Positions 1-9,974 of a DNA stretch of 64,000 bases are shown here, piece by piece. The position numbers and the translations under genes are program-made. Source of the stretch: Branchinecta lynchi (lineage: Eukaryota; Arthropoda; Branchiopoda; Anostraca; Branchinectidae); NCBI GenBank assembly GCA_023053575.1, contig JAKZAP010000018.1:15714202-15778201 (forward strand), given 5' to 3'. The notes under the pieces were generated by a model. That model ran no database searches. It had not been told where the DNA came from and worked only from the letters and a program-made list of their open reading frames with translations. Within the stretch, counting starts at the first letter, position 1; every line of letters starts with the position of its first letter.

Positions 1-378
1 CTTAGGTTATGTCCCATAATTTGCCAAGAGTGGTTGCAAAATCGTTCCAGTTTATTAGCGAGACGATGAACACAAAACATTGAGTCGCGAATACAACATA
101 TTTACAAAGGACCCCAGGGCCAGCGATAGGCATGTGGCCAGATCGCTTGCCGATCCGCGAATAAAAGTAACCGGAATGAATCACTCCGACTTGTCAATCC
201 AACCTCGACATAACTATAATGAGTCACGACGGAAAGCGCGAGTGTTAGTGCCTTCAGTAAATTGCAAGCAAGACAAAAGTTGTGCGGGCCACAACAGCGA
301 CGTAATGCCGTAAACCTTTGCCAAACTGTAGAGCCTAAACAGCAATCCTCGATAACTATTATCCATCTTCCTTTCCAG
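1..378 (+). other. Last intron of the CEP350-like gene (3' part)
   Basis: No coding similarity was recognised. The stretch ends in a pyrimidine-rich acceptor (TTCCTTTCCAG, AG at 377-378) that joins in phase 0 to the exon beginning at 379. It is read as intron because the open frame that continues upstream to 262 shows no CEP350-like sequence before the acceptor. Confidence 0.55.
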
Positions 379-1125
379 ATCCAACAGCTACAGTCGCTTT
401 CGAGAAGCGGCCTGGAACTGAGCCCATCCTCTTCTCCGCAGCTCCCTGGCAGCCCCTCGACCTCTCCCACCCACCGATTTTCTGGGTTCTTCTATCGGGA
501 AATACCGAACAAACCTCCGCCTCCCTACACACCCCCTATCCGGTCAGTCAACGCTACTTTCATCCGAGACTTTAGTATTATTCCGGCCACGGTTGAAGAA
601 GTCCAAAGCTTCATCTGTATGTACTGCACTCGTGTATTTGAATGTGACGTTGTGGAAAATATCAGCCAAGAAATCATACAGAAGACGATGGAAATCAACG
701 AAGGGTTCCTGACGGAACAAGAACTTATCTGTCGTAGTAGCTATGCCGAGTTCCTATGTGACCTTGTCGACGAAGTTAAAAGGGAAATTGAAAATCCGTC
801 CGAGTACAATCCACGCTATAGCCACTATAAGTACATGGTGAAAGATGACGAGGAGCTATTGGCTGAAATTGAGCGCCAAGTGCTAGCAGAGCTGGGATTG
901 ACCAAAAGATGTACTAAAGAAAACCGGTCCGTTAGATGGTGTCTGCGGAAGCGGGATAGAGTGGATGAGATATTAGTGCGAGAGTTGCAAAGTGAAGAGA
1001 GGGAATGGAATGATCTCAGTCATGCCATGGAGACAGTAAAAAGTGAAATAGCGGAGAATTTATTGGACAGCTTATTGTGTGAGGTTGCGGAAGAATTGGG
1101 GGATAGTGTGATGCTAGCCTATTGA
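379..1125 (+). CDS. CEP350: CEP350-like centrosomal protein, C-terminal exon (partial)
   Basis: This is the terminal coding exon: 248 codons, then TGA at 1123-1125. CEP350 (CAP350) is a large centriole-associated scaffold that binds microtubules and recruits FOP/FGFR1OP; it acts at the centrosome and basal body. The exon opens with a Ser/Pro-rich stretch, then a proline cluster (YREIPNKPPPPYTPP). An acidic helical domain follows, with AEFLCDLVDEVKREIE, ELGLTKR and, near the end, RDRVDEILVRELQSEEREW followed by a conserved helix (VKSEIAENLLDSLL). I recognise this order and the DxVDEILVxEL motif from the extreme C terminus of animal CEP350. The exon is one uninterrupted frame, with a good acceptor just upstream. 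The CAP-Gly domain and the rest of the protein would lie before the window. The assignment is from remembered family features, not a search. Confidence 0.78.
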   Translation: MQQLQSLSRSGLELSPSSSPQLPGSPSTSPTHRFSGFFYREIPNKPPPPYTPPIRSVNATFIRDFSIIPATVEEVQSFICMYCTRVFECDVVENISQEIIQKTMEINEGFLTEQELICRSSYAEFLCDLVDEVKREIENPSEYNPRYSHYKYMVKDDEELLAEIERQVLAELGLTKRCTKENRSVRWCLRKRDRVDEILVRELQSEEREWNDLSHAMETVKSEIAENLLDSLLCEVAEELGDSVMLAY

Positions 1126-1978
1126 TCCACAAGTGGCAATGATCCGTAGTTCAGGGGCTTCAGAAGGGGGTATTGTAACCCTGCCCGACTATTCTGGAGG
1201 GATCGCAGAAAGAAGGAACCCTGGAGTAACAAAGCCCATATGCCGTGTACCACCCCTAAGCCTAAAGAGCTTAACCAGAAATAAGCATATCGTTCAGCGA
1301 GGCCCCAAGGTGGACCGAAGTCATTCCTCTCCACCAGGGTTTCGTGAGCGCCTGAGGCGTCCGCACAGTGATCTCAACTCTTTTGGAATATGGTGGAAAT
1401 TAAAGTTAAATATTGCCGCATTCCATGCCCTTCCATCTCGATTGTCAACCACTCTCGCTCCCTCTCGGCTACTAATACCCAAAAGTCGTCATGAAGTAGT
1501 GCGTTTTCGCTTTCTAGGTGGCAGGATATGCTATCACTCGACTTTTTGATTAACTTTCCCTTTTTATTGCAAAGGTGACACAAGAACCCCCATGCGAATT
1601 GTGAAGTTCTTGACAGTTCGTAGGCCGGCCATCTTACTTTCTTGTCGTGAATTTAGGATAGGTGTATTGCAGTTTTGTTTTCGTGTCCTTTGAATTCAGA
1701 TTTGGAAAGTTTGAAGCATCCGGAGTATGACGTGTAAAGAGTTAGTTACTATAATTTATTCGAAAATGTTTGGCAAATTTTATGTAGTAATCCGTAGGTT
1801 TGGAAAGAGAATCGATAGATTGCAGCCTACCCGGCAAGAACGGATATTTCATACAATCATCGAAAAATGTAAAAGTAGATACAAATAAAAATAAAAAAAG
1901 AATGTTATGACGCAGAAGAATTTCGAACTTCTGACTGAATTCCAGTGTTTGGTTACTATCCCGAGCATTTTTTATGCT
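1126..1978 (+). other. Probable CEP350 3' UTR and downstream spacer
   Basis: No gene was recognised. The proximal part is presumably the 3' UTR of the CEP350-like gene. AATAAA occurs at 1884-1889 in an A-rich context and is the best candidate poly(A) signal, but no downstream element confirms it. Confidence 0.4.
1884..1889 (+). terminator. Candidate poly(A) signal for the CEP350-like gene
   Basis: A canonical AATAAA lies about 760 bases past the stop codon at 1125. It sits in A-rich DNA, so it may be chance. Confidence 0.25.
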
Positions 1979-2131
1979 GCGAACACACAATCAGGATCGG
2001 GAATTCCTGACTAGAATTCCTGCCCGGATTTTCGAGACCATCGTCACTTCCATACGGAATAGTCGAAATTTTTTCAGCTTGATGATGAAAGTGCAGGAAA
2101 CCCGGCCGGGAAATTCTGGTCGTGTGTTCGC
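1979..2131. mobile_element. Foldback MITE, family E, copy 1
   Basis: A short element with terminal inverted repeats: GCGAACACACAATCAGGA at the left and its near complement ending CGTGTGTTCGC at the right. The arms pair over most of their length (GGAATTCCTGCCCGG on one side, CCGGCCGGGAAATTC on the other). A second full copy is at 21473-21638 and a lone left end is at 30097-30125, upstream of FAR. It has no coding capacity. Confidence 0.75.
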
Positions 2132-2784
2132 ATTTGTAGCCGTTGAACTACTGTATGAGCAAAGTCTTTATCAGAAATGAGATCCTGAAGGGTTCAAACT
2201 TTTTCTGCAAAACCAAGTCGCACCCTATTAGTCGGTTTCTGGACGTTCAATTCAAAGGTGGCCTCGTATTGGTCAGTACTTTTTTTTGTTTAAGATTGTA
2301 TATGTTCAGCTTATTTTAGCCCGTTAGTTGTAATGGTCGACATAATTAGTGCCAATTCGTCGCTACGAGTTAAATCCGTTTTCGTTCGGTAAGGTGCAAT
2401 CCTTACCGGATAGAAACGGAAGCTTTGGTATTTGAAATGAAAGCTTTAGTATTTTAGTGGGATACTGGAGCACATTCTAGTTATAGACTCAGTTACAAGA
2501 CAGATTTTTATTCTCCGAACGACCAAACAGAAATGGAAGAAAAAAAAGAAATGCACATGGACAACACATAAGCCTGTGTAGACGGCTGCCATTCATTTCG
2601 CTCAGGTGTCGGGTGTCCTTGAGCGATACACAGAGATTTACTTCGTGAAAGCGAAGTGATATTGTTTTATAAAATTACACACTGTTTTGTGATTAAATTT
2701 CACATGTTCTAATAATATGCAGAATACATCGGTGGACACATTAGCCCCTTACCACTGATTACACAACTGGTACACTCATTTTTC
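2132..2784. other. Spacer without recognisable gene
   Basis: No gene or clear repeat boundary was seen. The composition is AT-rich with short homopolymers. Confidence 0.4.
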
Positions 2785-3455
2785 GACCTTGATTTTGGGA
2801 CCTCAAGACGTAAGTTACGGGATACCTTCGCAAAAGTTGTCTGTCCGACCGTCTGTAAGCACGATCACTCTCGAAGGGGATGATACATTTTTTTCAAACT
2901 TAGTGTATTCTTTGGGTCAAAGGACAGGACAACTCCGTAAATGGGCTCCGTAGCCCTGTATTTAAGGGCGGGGGATGGGGGGGGTTAATTAAGGGTCGAA
3001 CAAAATATTTTTAAATCTATTGACAAAGTCGATTTAGAGGTAGGGAGACATGCTTAATCTGCAAAAGAAAGTTATTTTCTCTCAGGACAAATAGTTCGCC
3101 CGGAATCTGGCCAAAACCTGACAATTTGCTAAACGAAAAGTTTTCTTTTAAGTTTATTGGAGGAGACATTGTGAGTCCGTATATGAATAATATTTTCTCG
3201 CCGGAGAAATAGTTTGCTCGAATCCGGCCAAAACCGGAAAATTTTTCAAAAGTAAAAGTTTTATCCGAAGTTGATTAGAGGTTAGACGTAGAGGTAAGGA
3301 GATATGCTGAATCCGTATTTGATAATTATTTTCTTGGCCGACGATAGTTCGACTCGAATCCGGTCAAGACCGGAAAATGTGTTAAAAGTAAAAAAGTATC
3401 TGAAGTTGATTAGATGAAGTTCGATATATTGGTAACAAGACAAGATATGAATGCC
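2785..3455 (+). repeat. Family B repeat copy
   Basis: The head is a diverged form of the GGGATCCCAAAACGTAAG start (TTTTGGGACCTCAAGACGTAAG), then the TTGTCTGTCCGACCGTCTG block and CACGAT. It continues with the G-rich tract near 2967-2985. At least two internal modules follow with CGCCCGGAATCTGGCCAAAAC, CCGGAAAATTT and AGTTGATTAGA. It is non-coding. Confidence 0.7.
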
Positions 3456-3619
3456 TTGAAACTGACCACGGACCTACAGGATCTTTTCGTCACGAAGGGA
3501 GTAGGTGGGTTTTCTGTTGGTCCAGTTCTTGAAGCCGTCTACATGTTCGTCGCTTAAAGTCGTCTGTCAATTTTCGTCGCAAAAGAGGGCTGATCTGTGT
3601 ACTAAACCAACTACAAGGA

Positions 3620-3955
3620 AGCAGGGGCGTCATGACTGGGGGGGGGGGAGGGGGTACGCCCCCCCCCCAATGCTGTCGGCTAGTTGGTAAAAAACAATCG
3701 AGCCGCGATTTTTCGTCAAAAAAGCTGATTTTTTTCATAAACAGTCTTTTTTTCTGAAAATTGGTCGATTTTTTCGGCAAAATTGTCGGTTTTCTGAAAA
3801 TCAGTGGATTTTTTTTCAAAAACGTCATTTTATTGTTGAAAATAGTGGTTTTTTCTGCAGAAAAAGTCGGTAAAAATTACAAGCTAGTCAGTAAATGTCT
3901 CAACCCCCCCCCCCCCAAACATTTTGGCTAGTAACGCCTCTGCAAGGAGGATTGA
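3620..3955. repeat. Family F repeat with G/C tracts
   Basis: It begins at GCAGGGGCGTCATGACTGG, runs through a G tract and then a C tract (3640-3670), and continues as alternating 'GTCGATTTTT' phrases. It ends in a 14-base C run followed by AAACATTTTGGCTAGTAACGCC near 3905-3940. A close relative is at 51640-51990. Confidence 0.6.
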
Positions 3956-4772
3956 ATCAAGGAAGGTTCCCAAAGAGTCAATCGGACAAAGTTGAAGGTA
4001 CGCCTCAAAAAGCACTGTCGTAAACACAACGATCGAATCTCTTGGCTCGTGCATTCTGATTTCCGAGTCATCTAGGCGGATGTTGAGAAACCATGTGGAT
4101 GATTGATAAATGCAGCTAGATGGTAACAGCGCTACCATGCCAGATAAAAACAAGTAGCCAGTGAAGAAGCCGCGCTGAAGTTTTTGAAGAAGCTGGTGAT
4201 TGGCGCTTTTGATATGAAAATTACCAAAAATGAGTAATTTGGGGGATTTGACTGGGCTGAAATGACCAAAAATTGGTCGATCTTCATGCACTCTTATTTC
4301 GTACAAGATCCTCCTCAGTCCCCTAACCTGACCTTATCTCGCCAAATCGTGTCTGTCGCGTCAACTCTGCTCGAACAAGGAGATTCCTTGGCAGTAACCC
4401 ATCTGAGGCATAGCTGCGACTTTTTCTGGATGCCATTAGCGCCGCTGGACGTCCGGCCGAATTCAGTCCATACACCTATTTTCATCGAAATATCTCAATC
4501 TGTTCCGATCTCAATCAGGCGGATTAGAAGATCAAGATGCTGTGGGCAGAGGCCCTGTCAGAGAGATTCATAGCCCTAGGCAGATACAGAGTCGGTACCC
4601 CCATTTTAGGTCATTTACCTTGTCCAAGGTTTAGGTTCTTTAATTGAAAACATTTCATAGCAATATAAATAGATCACTGTGGGCCGGCACGAACACAAAC
4701 AAGCTGGTTAGCTTGGTACTTGGACTTCAGAGAAGTTGACTTAGAAATGAAACAGACAAGTATGATTAGTGT
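3956..4772. other. Spacer; one unassigned open frame
   Basis: No repeat family was recognised here. On the minus strand 4306-3884 stays open for 140 codons, but its 3' part runs into the family F C-tract and no domain is visible, so it is not called a gene. A moderately open + frame (4262-4573) overlaps it. Confidence 0.3.
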
Positions 4773-4938
4773 TTGTTCGTTTTTATGGCACTTGCAGCTC
4801 TGCTCAAGTACCCTATACCCATCACTTTTCGGTCGGTCGGTCTATCAGGCCACTGATCTCGAGTTAGGGTATTTCCAGAAGTGCTAGGACGATGAAACTT
4901 ATCAGGCATATTAAGGATCCTACCAGACTCCGTTACTA
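4773..4938 (+). repeat. Family A repeat head (fragment)
   Basis: ATGGCACTTG, then the GGTCGGTCGGTC block, then CTAGGACGATGAAACTTATCAGGCATATTAAGGATCC, the standard head of family A. It is cut off where the LINE remnant begins. Confidence 0.55.
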
Positions 4939-4939
4939 A

Positions 4940-5505
4940 AAGCTCAGTGTAATTTTTCCTTTTCTTTTTGTGAACTGCATTCTTTCCTTTTTATGGCACT
5001 CATTGTGGTTGTACGCGAAGGCCAAAGAGACATGGGGTGAGGAAATTTATTTTAAGGCGGGGATTCCAACAGATCATTTGAGGTTGTTAATGAGTTTACG
5101 AGGTGATTGTCTACCTTTAGGAATGCGTAGAAGATATTTGGGTAAGGTGAGAGTGTTGTCTGGTCCTTACTTTTGCCCAATGTGTGGACATTTGGACGAA
5201 AATATTTTTCACGTAATGTGCGTATGTCCTGAGCTTTCAGATCTTCGTGGGGAAATTTTTGGTGTTAATAATTGGGGAGAGGATTGGTTGGTAAAAGTAA
5301 TGGGAAGTAAAATATTTGGTGATATGGAAAAGTTGGGAAGATTCCTTTCGGTCTCGATGAACCACAGAGAAAGATTATTGTAAAGGAATATGTAAAATAG
5401 TGAGCATTTATTTGGTTTGTGTTTTTTTATTTTTGTTTGTGTTTATTTTTTTCCCATGGCCTCTGTGCTTTTAGTGGAATAAATCTTATCTTATCTTATC
5501 TTATA
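4940..5505 (+). mobile_element. 5'-truncated LINE, C-terminal zinc-knuckle region
   Basis: An open frame (about 4940-5383) encodes the end of a non-LTR retrotransposon protein, after the reverse transcriptase domain. The visible motif is a Cys/His knuckle, FCPMCG followed by HVMCVCPEL, typical of the C terminus of several LINE clades. The 3' end has AATAAA at 5479-5484 and a short tail of about four CTTAT units (5485-5505), as in LINEs that end in simple repeats. All upstream domains are missing, so this is a dead 5'-truncated copy lodged between two family A segments. Confidence 0.7.
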
Positions 5506-5507
5506 GC

Positions 5508-5795
5508 TATTGCAATTTCTGTCCGTCTGTCAATCGGTCGGTCGGGGTTTTGATAGTTCGGGCACTTCCATATGGGCTTGGACAATAAAACTTGGCAGGC
5601 ATATCAGGGCCTCAAACCTTGTGCGTCAGACGATTAAAATCTGGACCGGGTCCGGTTGCTTTGGGGGGAGAGCCAAAAATCTTGGGAAACGTTTGGAGTG
5701 GAGGGATCAGGACGAAACTTGGTGTGAAGAACAAGCACAAGTCCTAGATACATCGCTGACATAACGGGCCGGATTCGGGCACTGTCAGGGGAGTT

Positions 5796-5829
<34 letters not shown>

Positions 5830-7175
5830 TTCGGTGACCCCGCGAGTTCGGTACTAGGACGATGAAATTTGGTAGGCATACCAGGGATTCGAACAGACTG
5901 TCTTGAGAATAGTCGTTTCCCCGATCCGACCATCTTGGGGGAGTGGAGGGATAGAGAATCCGGAATCTAGGGGCAAGCATCACTTTTGAACGAGTGCACG
6001 GATTTGAATGAAACTTGGCAAGTGGAAAGAGATATCGTCTCAGATATTCCCCGTTCCCACAAGAGACTGGATACGACTCTTGTCGGGGGAGTTGGATGGG
6101 AGCACCGAAAATCTTGTGAAATGCTCGGAGTCGAGGGATCGGGATATATTTTGGGTAGGAAAAACAAGCATAAGCCCTAGAAATGTTCTTGACAAAACCA
6201 AACCATATTGGGGCTCTTTGGGGGGAGTTGGAGGAGGCTTTACGGAATTCCAATGACACTTCCAGATGTGCCAAGAATGAATTTGGTGGACATCTTATTG
6301 AGCCGACCAAATAGACTTAAGAGCCCGACACAATACCCTAAGAAAATTTGTGTTCCTGGAACCGACCATTTTTTAGGGAGCTGACTTACTGCGAGCAGGT
6401 GTCCGATTCAAGTGGAACTTTATGGGTGATAAGACTGGATGGGCCGAATGGGATTCAAGTTGGCAGGACCGGGTTAATGCGTCCAAGATTCATTATTTGG
6501 CGACCGGTCTGGATCCGGCCACGGTAGGAGGAGGATGAAGCGGGAATCGGAAATTTGCCAGTATTCGAGTCAAACTTGGTGGATGGGAAGAGGAGATGTC
6601 AGAGATGCGAAGTTGGGCACAGTGGAGGAGTTAGAGGGGGAGTCCCGGAAATTCTGTGGCTCGCATGGGGGTAAAACCAGTGGAGCGATTTTAATGAACC
6701 TTGTAAATAGAAGGATCGTATGCCCATAGGTGACATATTTTAGGGTCCGAATTGAATCCGAGCACGGTGGGGGGGGGGGGGGAGGGGGGTACTGGAATTT
6801 TCCGAAAATTTTTCAGATTCGATTGAAACTTGATAGGCGGTAATTGAGAATGTTTAAGATGATTCAAAAATGTGTCCAAACCAGATTCGGCCGGGGCAGG
6901 GGGAGTTGCAGGGGATACCAGAAATAGTTTGGTACGTTTAGGTATCAAACGAGTGGATCTGGACTTAAAGGTAGAAAAATAATATGCAATAAATGGTCCA
7001 ACACAATACCGGAAATACTCATACTCGAGTGAAACTAGATATCCTATTTCTGGGTCCAAACCTAGGGGCGTTGAAGGGGGTATTCTGTGACATTCACATC
7101 TACTTTCTTGTACGACCTACTCGTAACAAGTGCCATATGAGCTCTCAGCTCTTGTTCTATTGTGTAAATAAAATT
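5508..7175 (+). repeat. Family A repeat, long copy
   Basis: It starts at CTATTGCAATTTCTGTCCGTCTG followed by GGTCGGTCGG and ends at CTACTCGTAACAAGTGCCATATGAGCT (to about 7160). Between are several diverged modules with phrases such as GATCAGGACGAAACTTGG, CACAAGTCCTAGATACATCG, GTGCCAAGAATGAATTTGG and CGAACGAGTGCACGG. It contains an uninterrupted G run at 5797-5828. Many open frames here are side effects of the repeat. Confidence 0.75.
5797..5828 (+). repeat. Poly(G) run of 32 bases
   Basis: An uninterrupted G homopolymer inside family A, preceded by GAGTTC and followed by ATTCGGTGACC. The length may be inexact, because such tracts are prone to sequencing and assembly error. Confidence 0.85.
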
Positions 7176-7805
7176 TCATCTTCGTCATCATTTAATTACA
7201 AGATGCCGTGCCCCGTCCAAGGCTGCTGCCCTCGGCAGATTGCCACTTCATAGGCATGAATTCTTTTTCAAGGATCCCAATAAGCGCGGAGAAGGTTACC
7301 GACAGTAATAGTGTTTAGCCCCTTGCTAGCTACCGAGGCGTTGCCCGCTCTCGATTGCAGTACACATATGAATTAATTTTATTTGTAGCCCGCCAAACAA
7401 CAAAAGAGGAATGGGCGAAGTAAATAAACAACAAGAAAATGAAAAAAAAAATAAACTAACAAGAAAACTTCGTGGTAACATATCTGAAAAAAAAGGAAAA
7501 TTTGAACATTTAGCAAACGCCACAGTAGACCAAATATGTACATACACATTCAGAAAGACCGCTTAGAGCTTTTGAGCGAGCATGATCTTCAAGCTTGGGC
7601 AGCTGAGTTAAAAATTGCATAATTTATACTTATTCTCCAAGTATGTATTTCTTGTGTAAAGAGGGAGTCGGAGCCTCGGAGGTATATGCCCGGTGCCCGG
7701 CCGGTGCCGGCACTTATTACCACGTGTTGGAACATTAAAATAAACTTCTGCGGGAAGACCACGTTTTGTACCGTTTTTTGATAATATGAAACTTCATAAA
7801 TCTAT
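7176..7805. other. Spacer without recognised gene
   Basis: A short AATAAA-containing tail follows the end of family A near 7168. The rest is unassigned AT-rich sequence. Confidence 0.35.
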
Positions 7806-9560
7806 TTTTCGTCGAGAATAAACCACAATGATTTTGTGCGTGATGAAGTTGGCGGCATGATTGCTGGTGGTGAAAATCATATATGGAATTTTGTTCGTTC
7901 CTTTTCAGGTTCGTCAAGAGGGACAAATAAAAGCTGTATTTCGTTGGAGGATTGGTCTTTCCATTTTAATGATTTACTTTCAAAGAAATTTCCTAAGGCA
8001 CATGATGATCTTGATACAGAATTTGAGCTGGAGCTGAGTAAACATGAGCAAAAATATATAGTAATTCATGCTTCTGAGGTAGAGGTTGGGTTGAAAAAAC
8101 TTGTTCTTACGACATGGATGGATTGCATTCTAATCACCTTAAGTGGATGTCAGCTAACAGCACGATTTTGATTTCCATGCTTTTTACTATTATTTTGAAA
8201 ACCGGTATTATTCCTAGTAGTTTTAAAAAGTCGACAACAATCCCAATTTTAAAGAAAGGTTCTAATTTAAATGATCGGAAGTCATATAGGCCAATAACTA
8301 CATCATGCCAACTTAGTAAACTTTTTGAACTGGTCCTTTTACCACATCTTATTATTTGTAACCAAGGTTTGAATCAGATAGGCTTCTGTAAAGATTTAAA
8401 TATTGATGTTGGTCATAGTGTCCTAGGTCGTATTTTAAGTTTTTGAATTTATTTTAATAGAGTTTTTATTTAGCATTAGATATAGCGCCAGCATATGATA
8501 CCGTTATTCATTCGTGGGCTTTAGCATCTCTCCTGCGTAATGGTGTTCCCCCTTCAATTGTTTTGGTTTTGCGGAATTGGTTTTCTTCTTCTCGTATCCG
8601 AGTTGCATGGAAAGGAGAATTTTCTGATTTTAATATTGTTTCAAATAGGGGTCTGAGGCAAGGTGGAATTCTGTCACCGACGATTTTCAATATTACTTTA
8701 GCTGCATGTTTAGATAATATCCCTATTTCTTTTCTTTTTAATTCTAGATCGTTTCTGTCATGGGTTGCTTATGCTGATGATATTCTTTTAATAAGCAGGT
8801 CTTTGAAATCCCTTCAAATTAGTGTTGATTATGTTTGCCAAGTTTTTAAAACCAACGGATTGCTTTTATCTCCGCATAAATGCCAGCTTCTTGTTTTGGG
8901 TATAAATTTTTCTGATTTAGTGCAGTCTATTTTTATTAAGATTGGTGATTTTGTTTTGAAACCAGTTTTTTCTCTAAAATACTTAGGTTTGCCTATTAGT
9001 TCGTCAATGGTACTAACTCGTTCTTTGATAATAGCTGATCTAGAAAAAAGAATTGCGAGAAGTTTTGGTAGTAGGCTATTGTTTGCCTAAGAAAGTATCT
9101 GTCTAAGAAGCGACTGGCAAAGATTTTTAATAGTGTAGTTTTACTGGGTTCTCCTTTTTTGTCATATTTTTCCAAGGTAATTTAACTTCCCTGAAAACAA
9201 CTTTTTGTTAAATTTGGGAAATTCTTATGTCGTTTCTCGAAATTTGAATCTTCTTCTTTGATGATGAAAGATTATAATATGAAAAATCCGGTTGAAATCC
9301 TGAAGCAGAATCACGCTAAGTTCATGATTAAGCTTGATAGCCTAAAGCATTAAAGCATAACCTAGGTCAAGGTTTGAAATAGATTGTGTCTATTAGTATG
9401 GTATGTTCTTTTTTATTTGTTTTTCTCTAAATTTGTTGAGTATTTGATTGTGCAAGTGTTGGGCCACGTTTAATGTATTTTTTGGCCGTGTTGTATTCTT
9501 ATTTCTTTTTCATACTCGCCAGCTTTGGCGGTCAGAAATTAATGAAATGAAAAACATGTT
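7806..9560 (+). pseudogene. Degenerate LINE reverse transcriptase (frameshifted)
   Basis: A non-LTR retrotransposon polymerase broken by at least two frameshifts. The first part (7836 to about 8105) carries the linker before the RT domain (LEDWSFHFNDLLSKKF). After a shift near 8095-8113 the frame resumes with GLHSNHLKWMS and the RT N-terminal blocks (IPILKKGSNLNDRKSYRPIT). It stops at 8446. A third frame from about 8461 carries LALDIAPAYDTVIHSW, GLRQGGILSPTIFN and the catalytic AYADD (YADD codons 8770-8781), then SLKYLGLPIS, and ends at 9090; a further frame near 9090-9165 still looks RT-derived. The 3' flank runs to about 9560 (AATTAATGAAATGAAA). No endonuclease domain was found upstream. 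It cannot make a working enzyme. Confidence 0.85.
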
Positions 9561-9974
9561 TAGAGGCTTTTTGAATATGGGTCGCGTAACTTATGACCCG
9601 CACCGCTGATTTCTGTCCGTGCCAGGAAAGCAGCAGGTCGGTAGTCCCTCGCTAGCTACTGTGCAGGTCAGCAACACCAAAGACAGCAATGCTACCAATG
9701 CACAAGAATTGGTGGCTCTGAGTCAATCATCTATATAAGCAATGGTCTACTTATAAAGGTAATTACTCGATGCTTGGCCGGGTTCACCGTTCCGTGAAAA
9801 TATCGCACAATTGCATGAATGTCCAGTATTGCTTACATACGATCAAGGAGCAAACAATACTACGAACGGAGATTTGCCCGTTTTTGAGACACGTTCCAAA
9901 ACGTTTGTGACGGCATCCGATTATTTGTTCTTGGTGATGGACAGGCTAACTACGACGTATAAAATAGGAAAAAT
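9561..9974. other. Spacer without recognised gene
   Basis: Nothing recognisable between the LINE 3' end and the next family A copy. Confidence 0.35.

Noticed and set aside
262..378. ATG at 262 as start of the CEP350-like protein
   Set aside because: The family similarity begins only after the acceptor at 377-378, and the protein is much longer than 287 residues in other animals.
5744..6310. 188-codon minus-strand open frame
   Set aside because: Lies wholly in a family A repeat and includes the translation of the 32-base G run.
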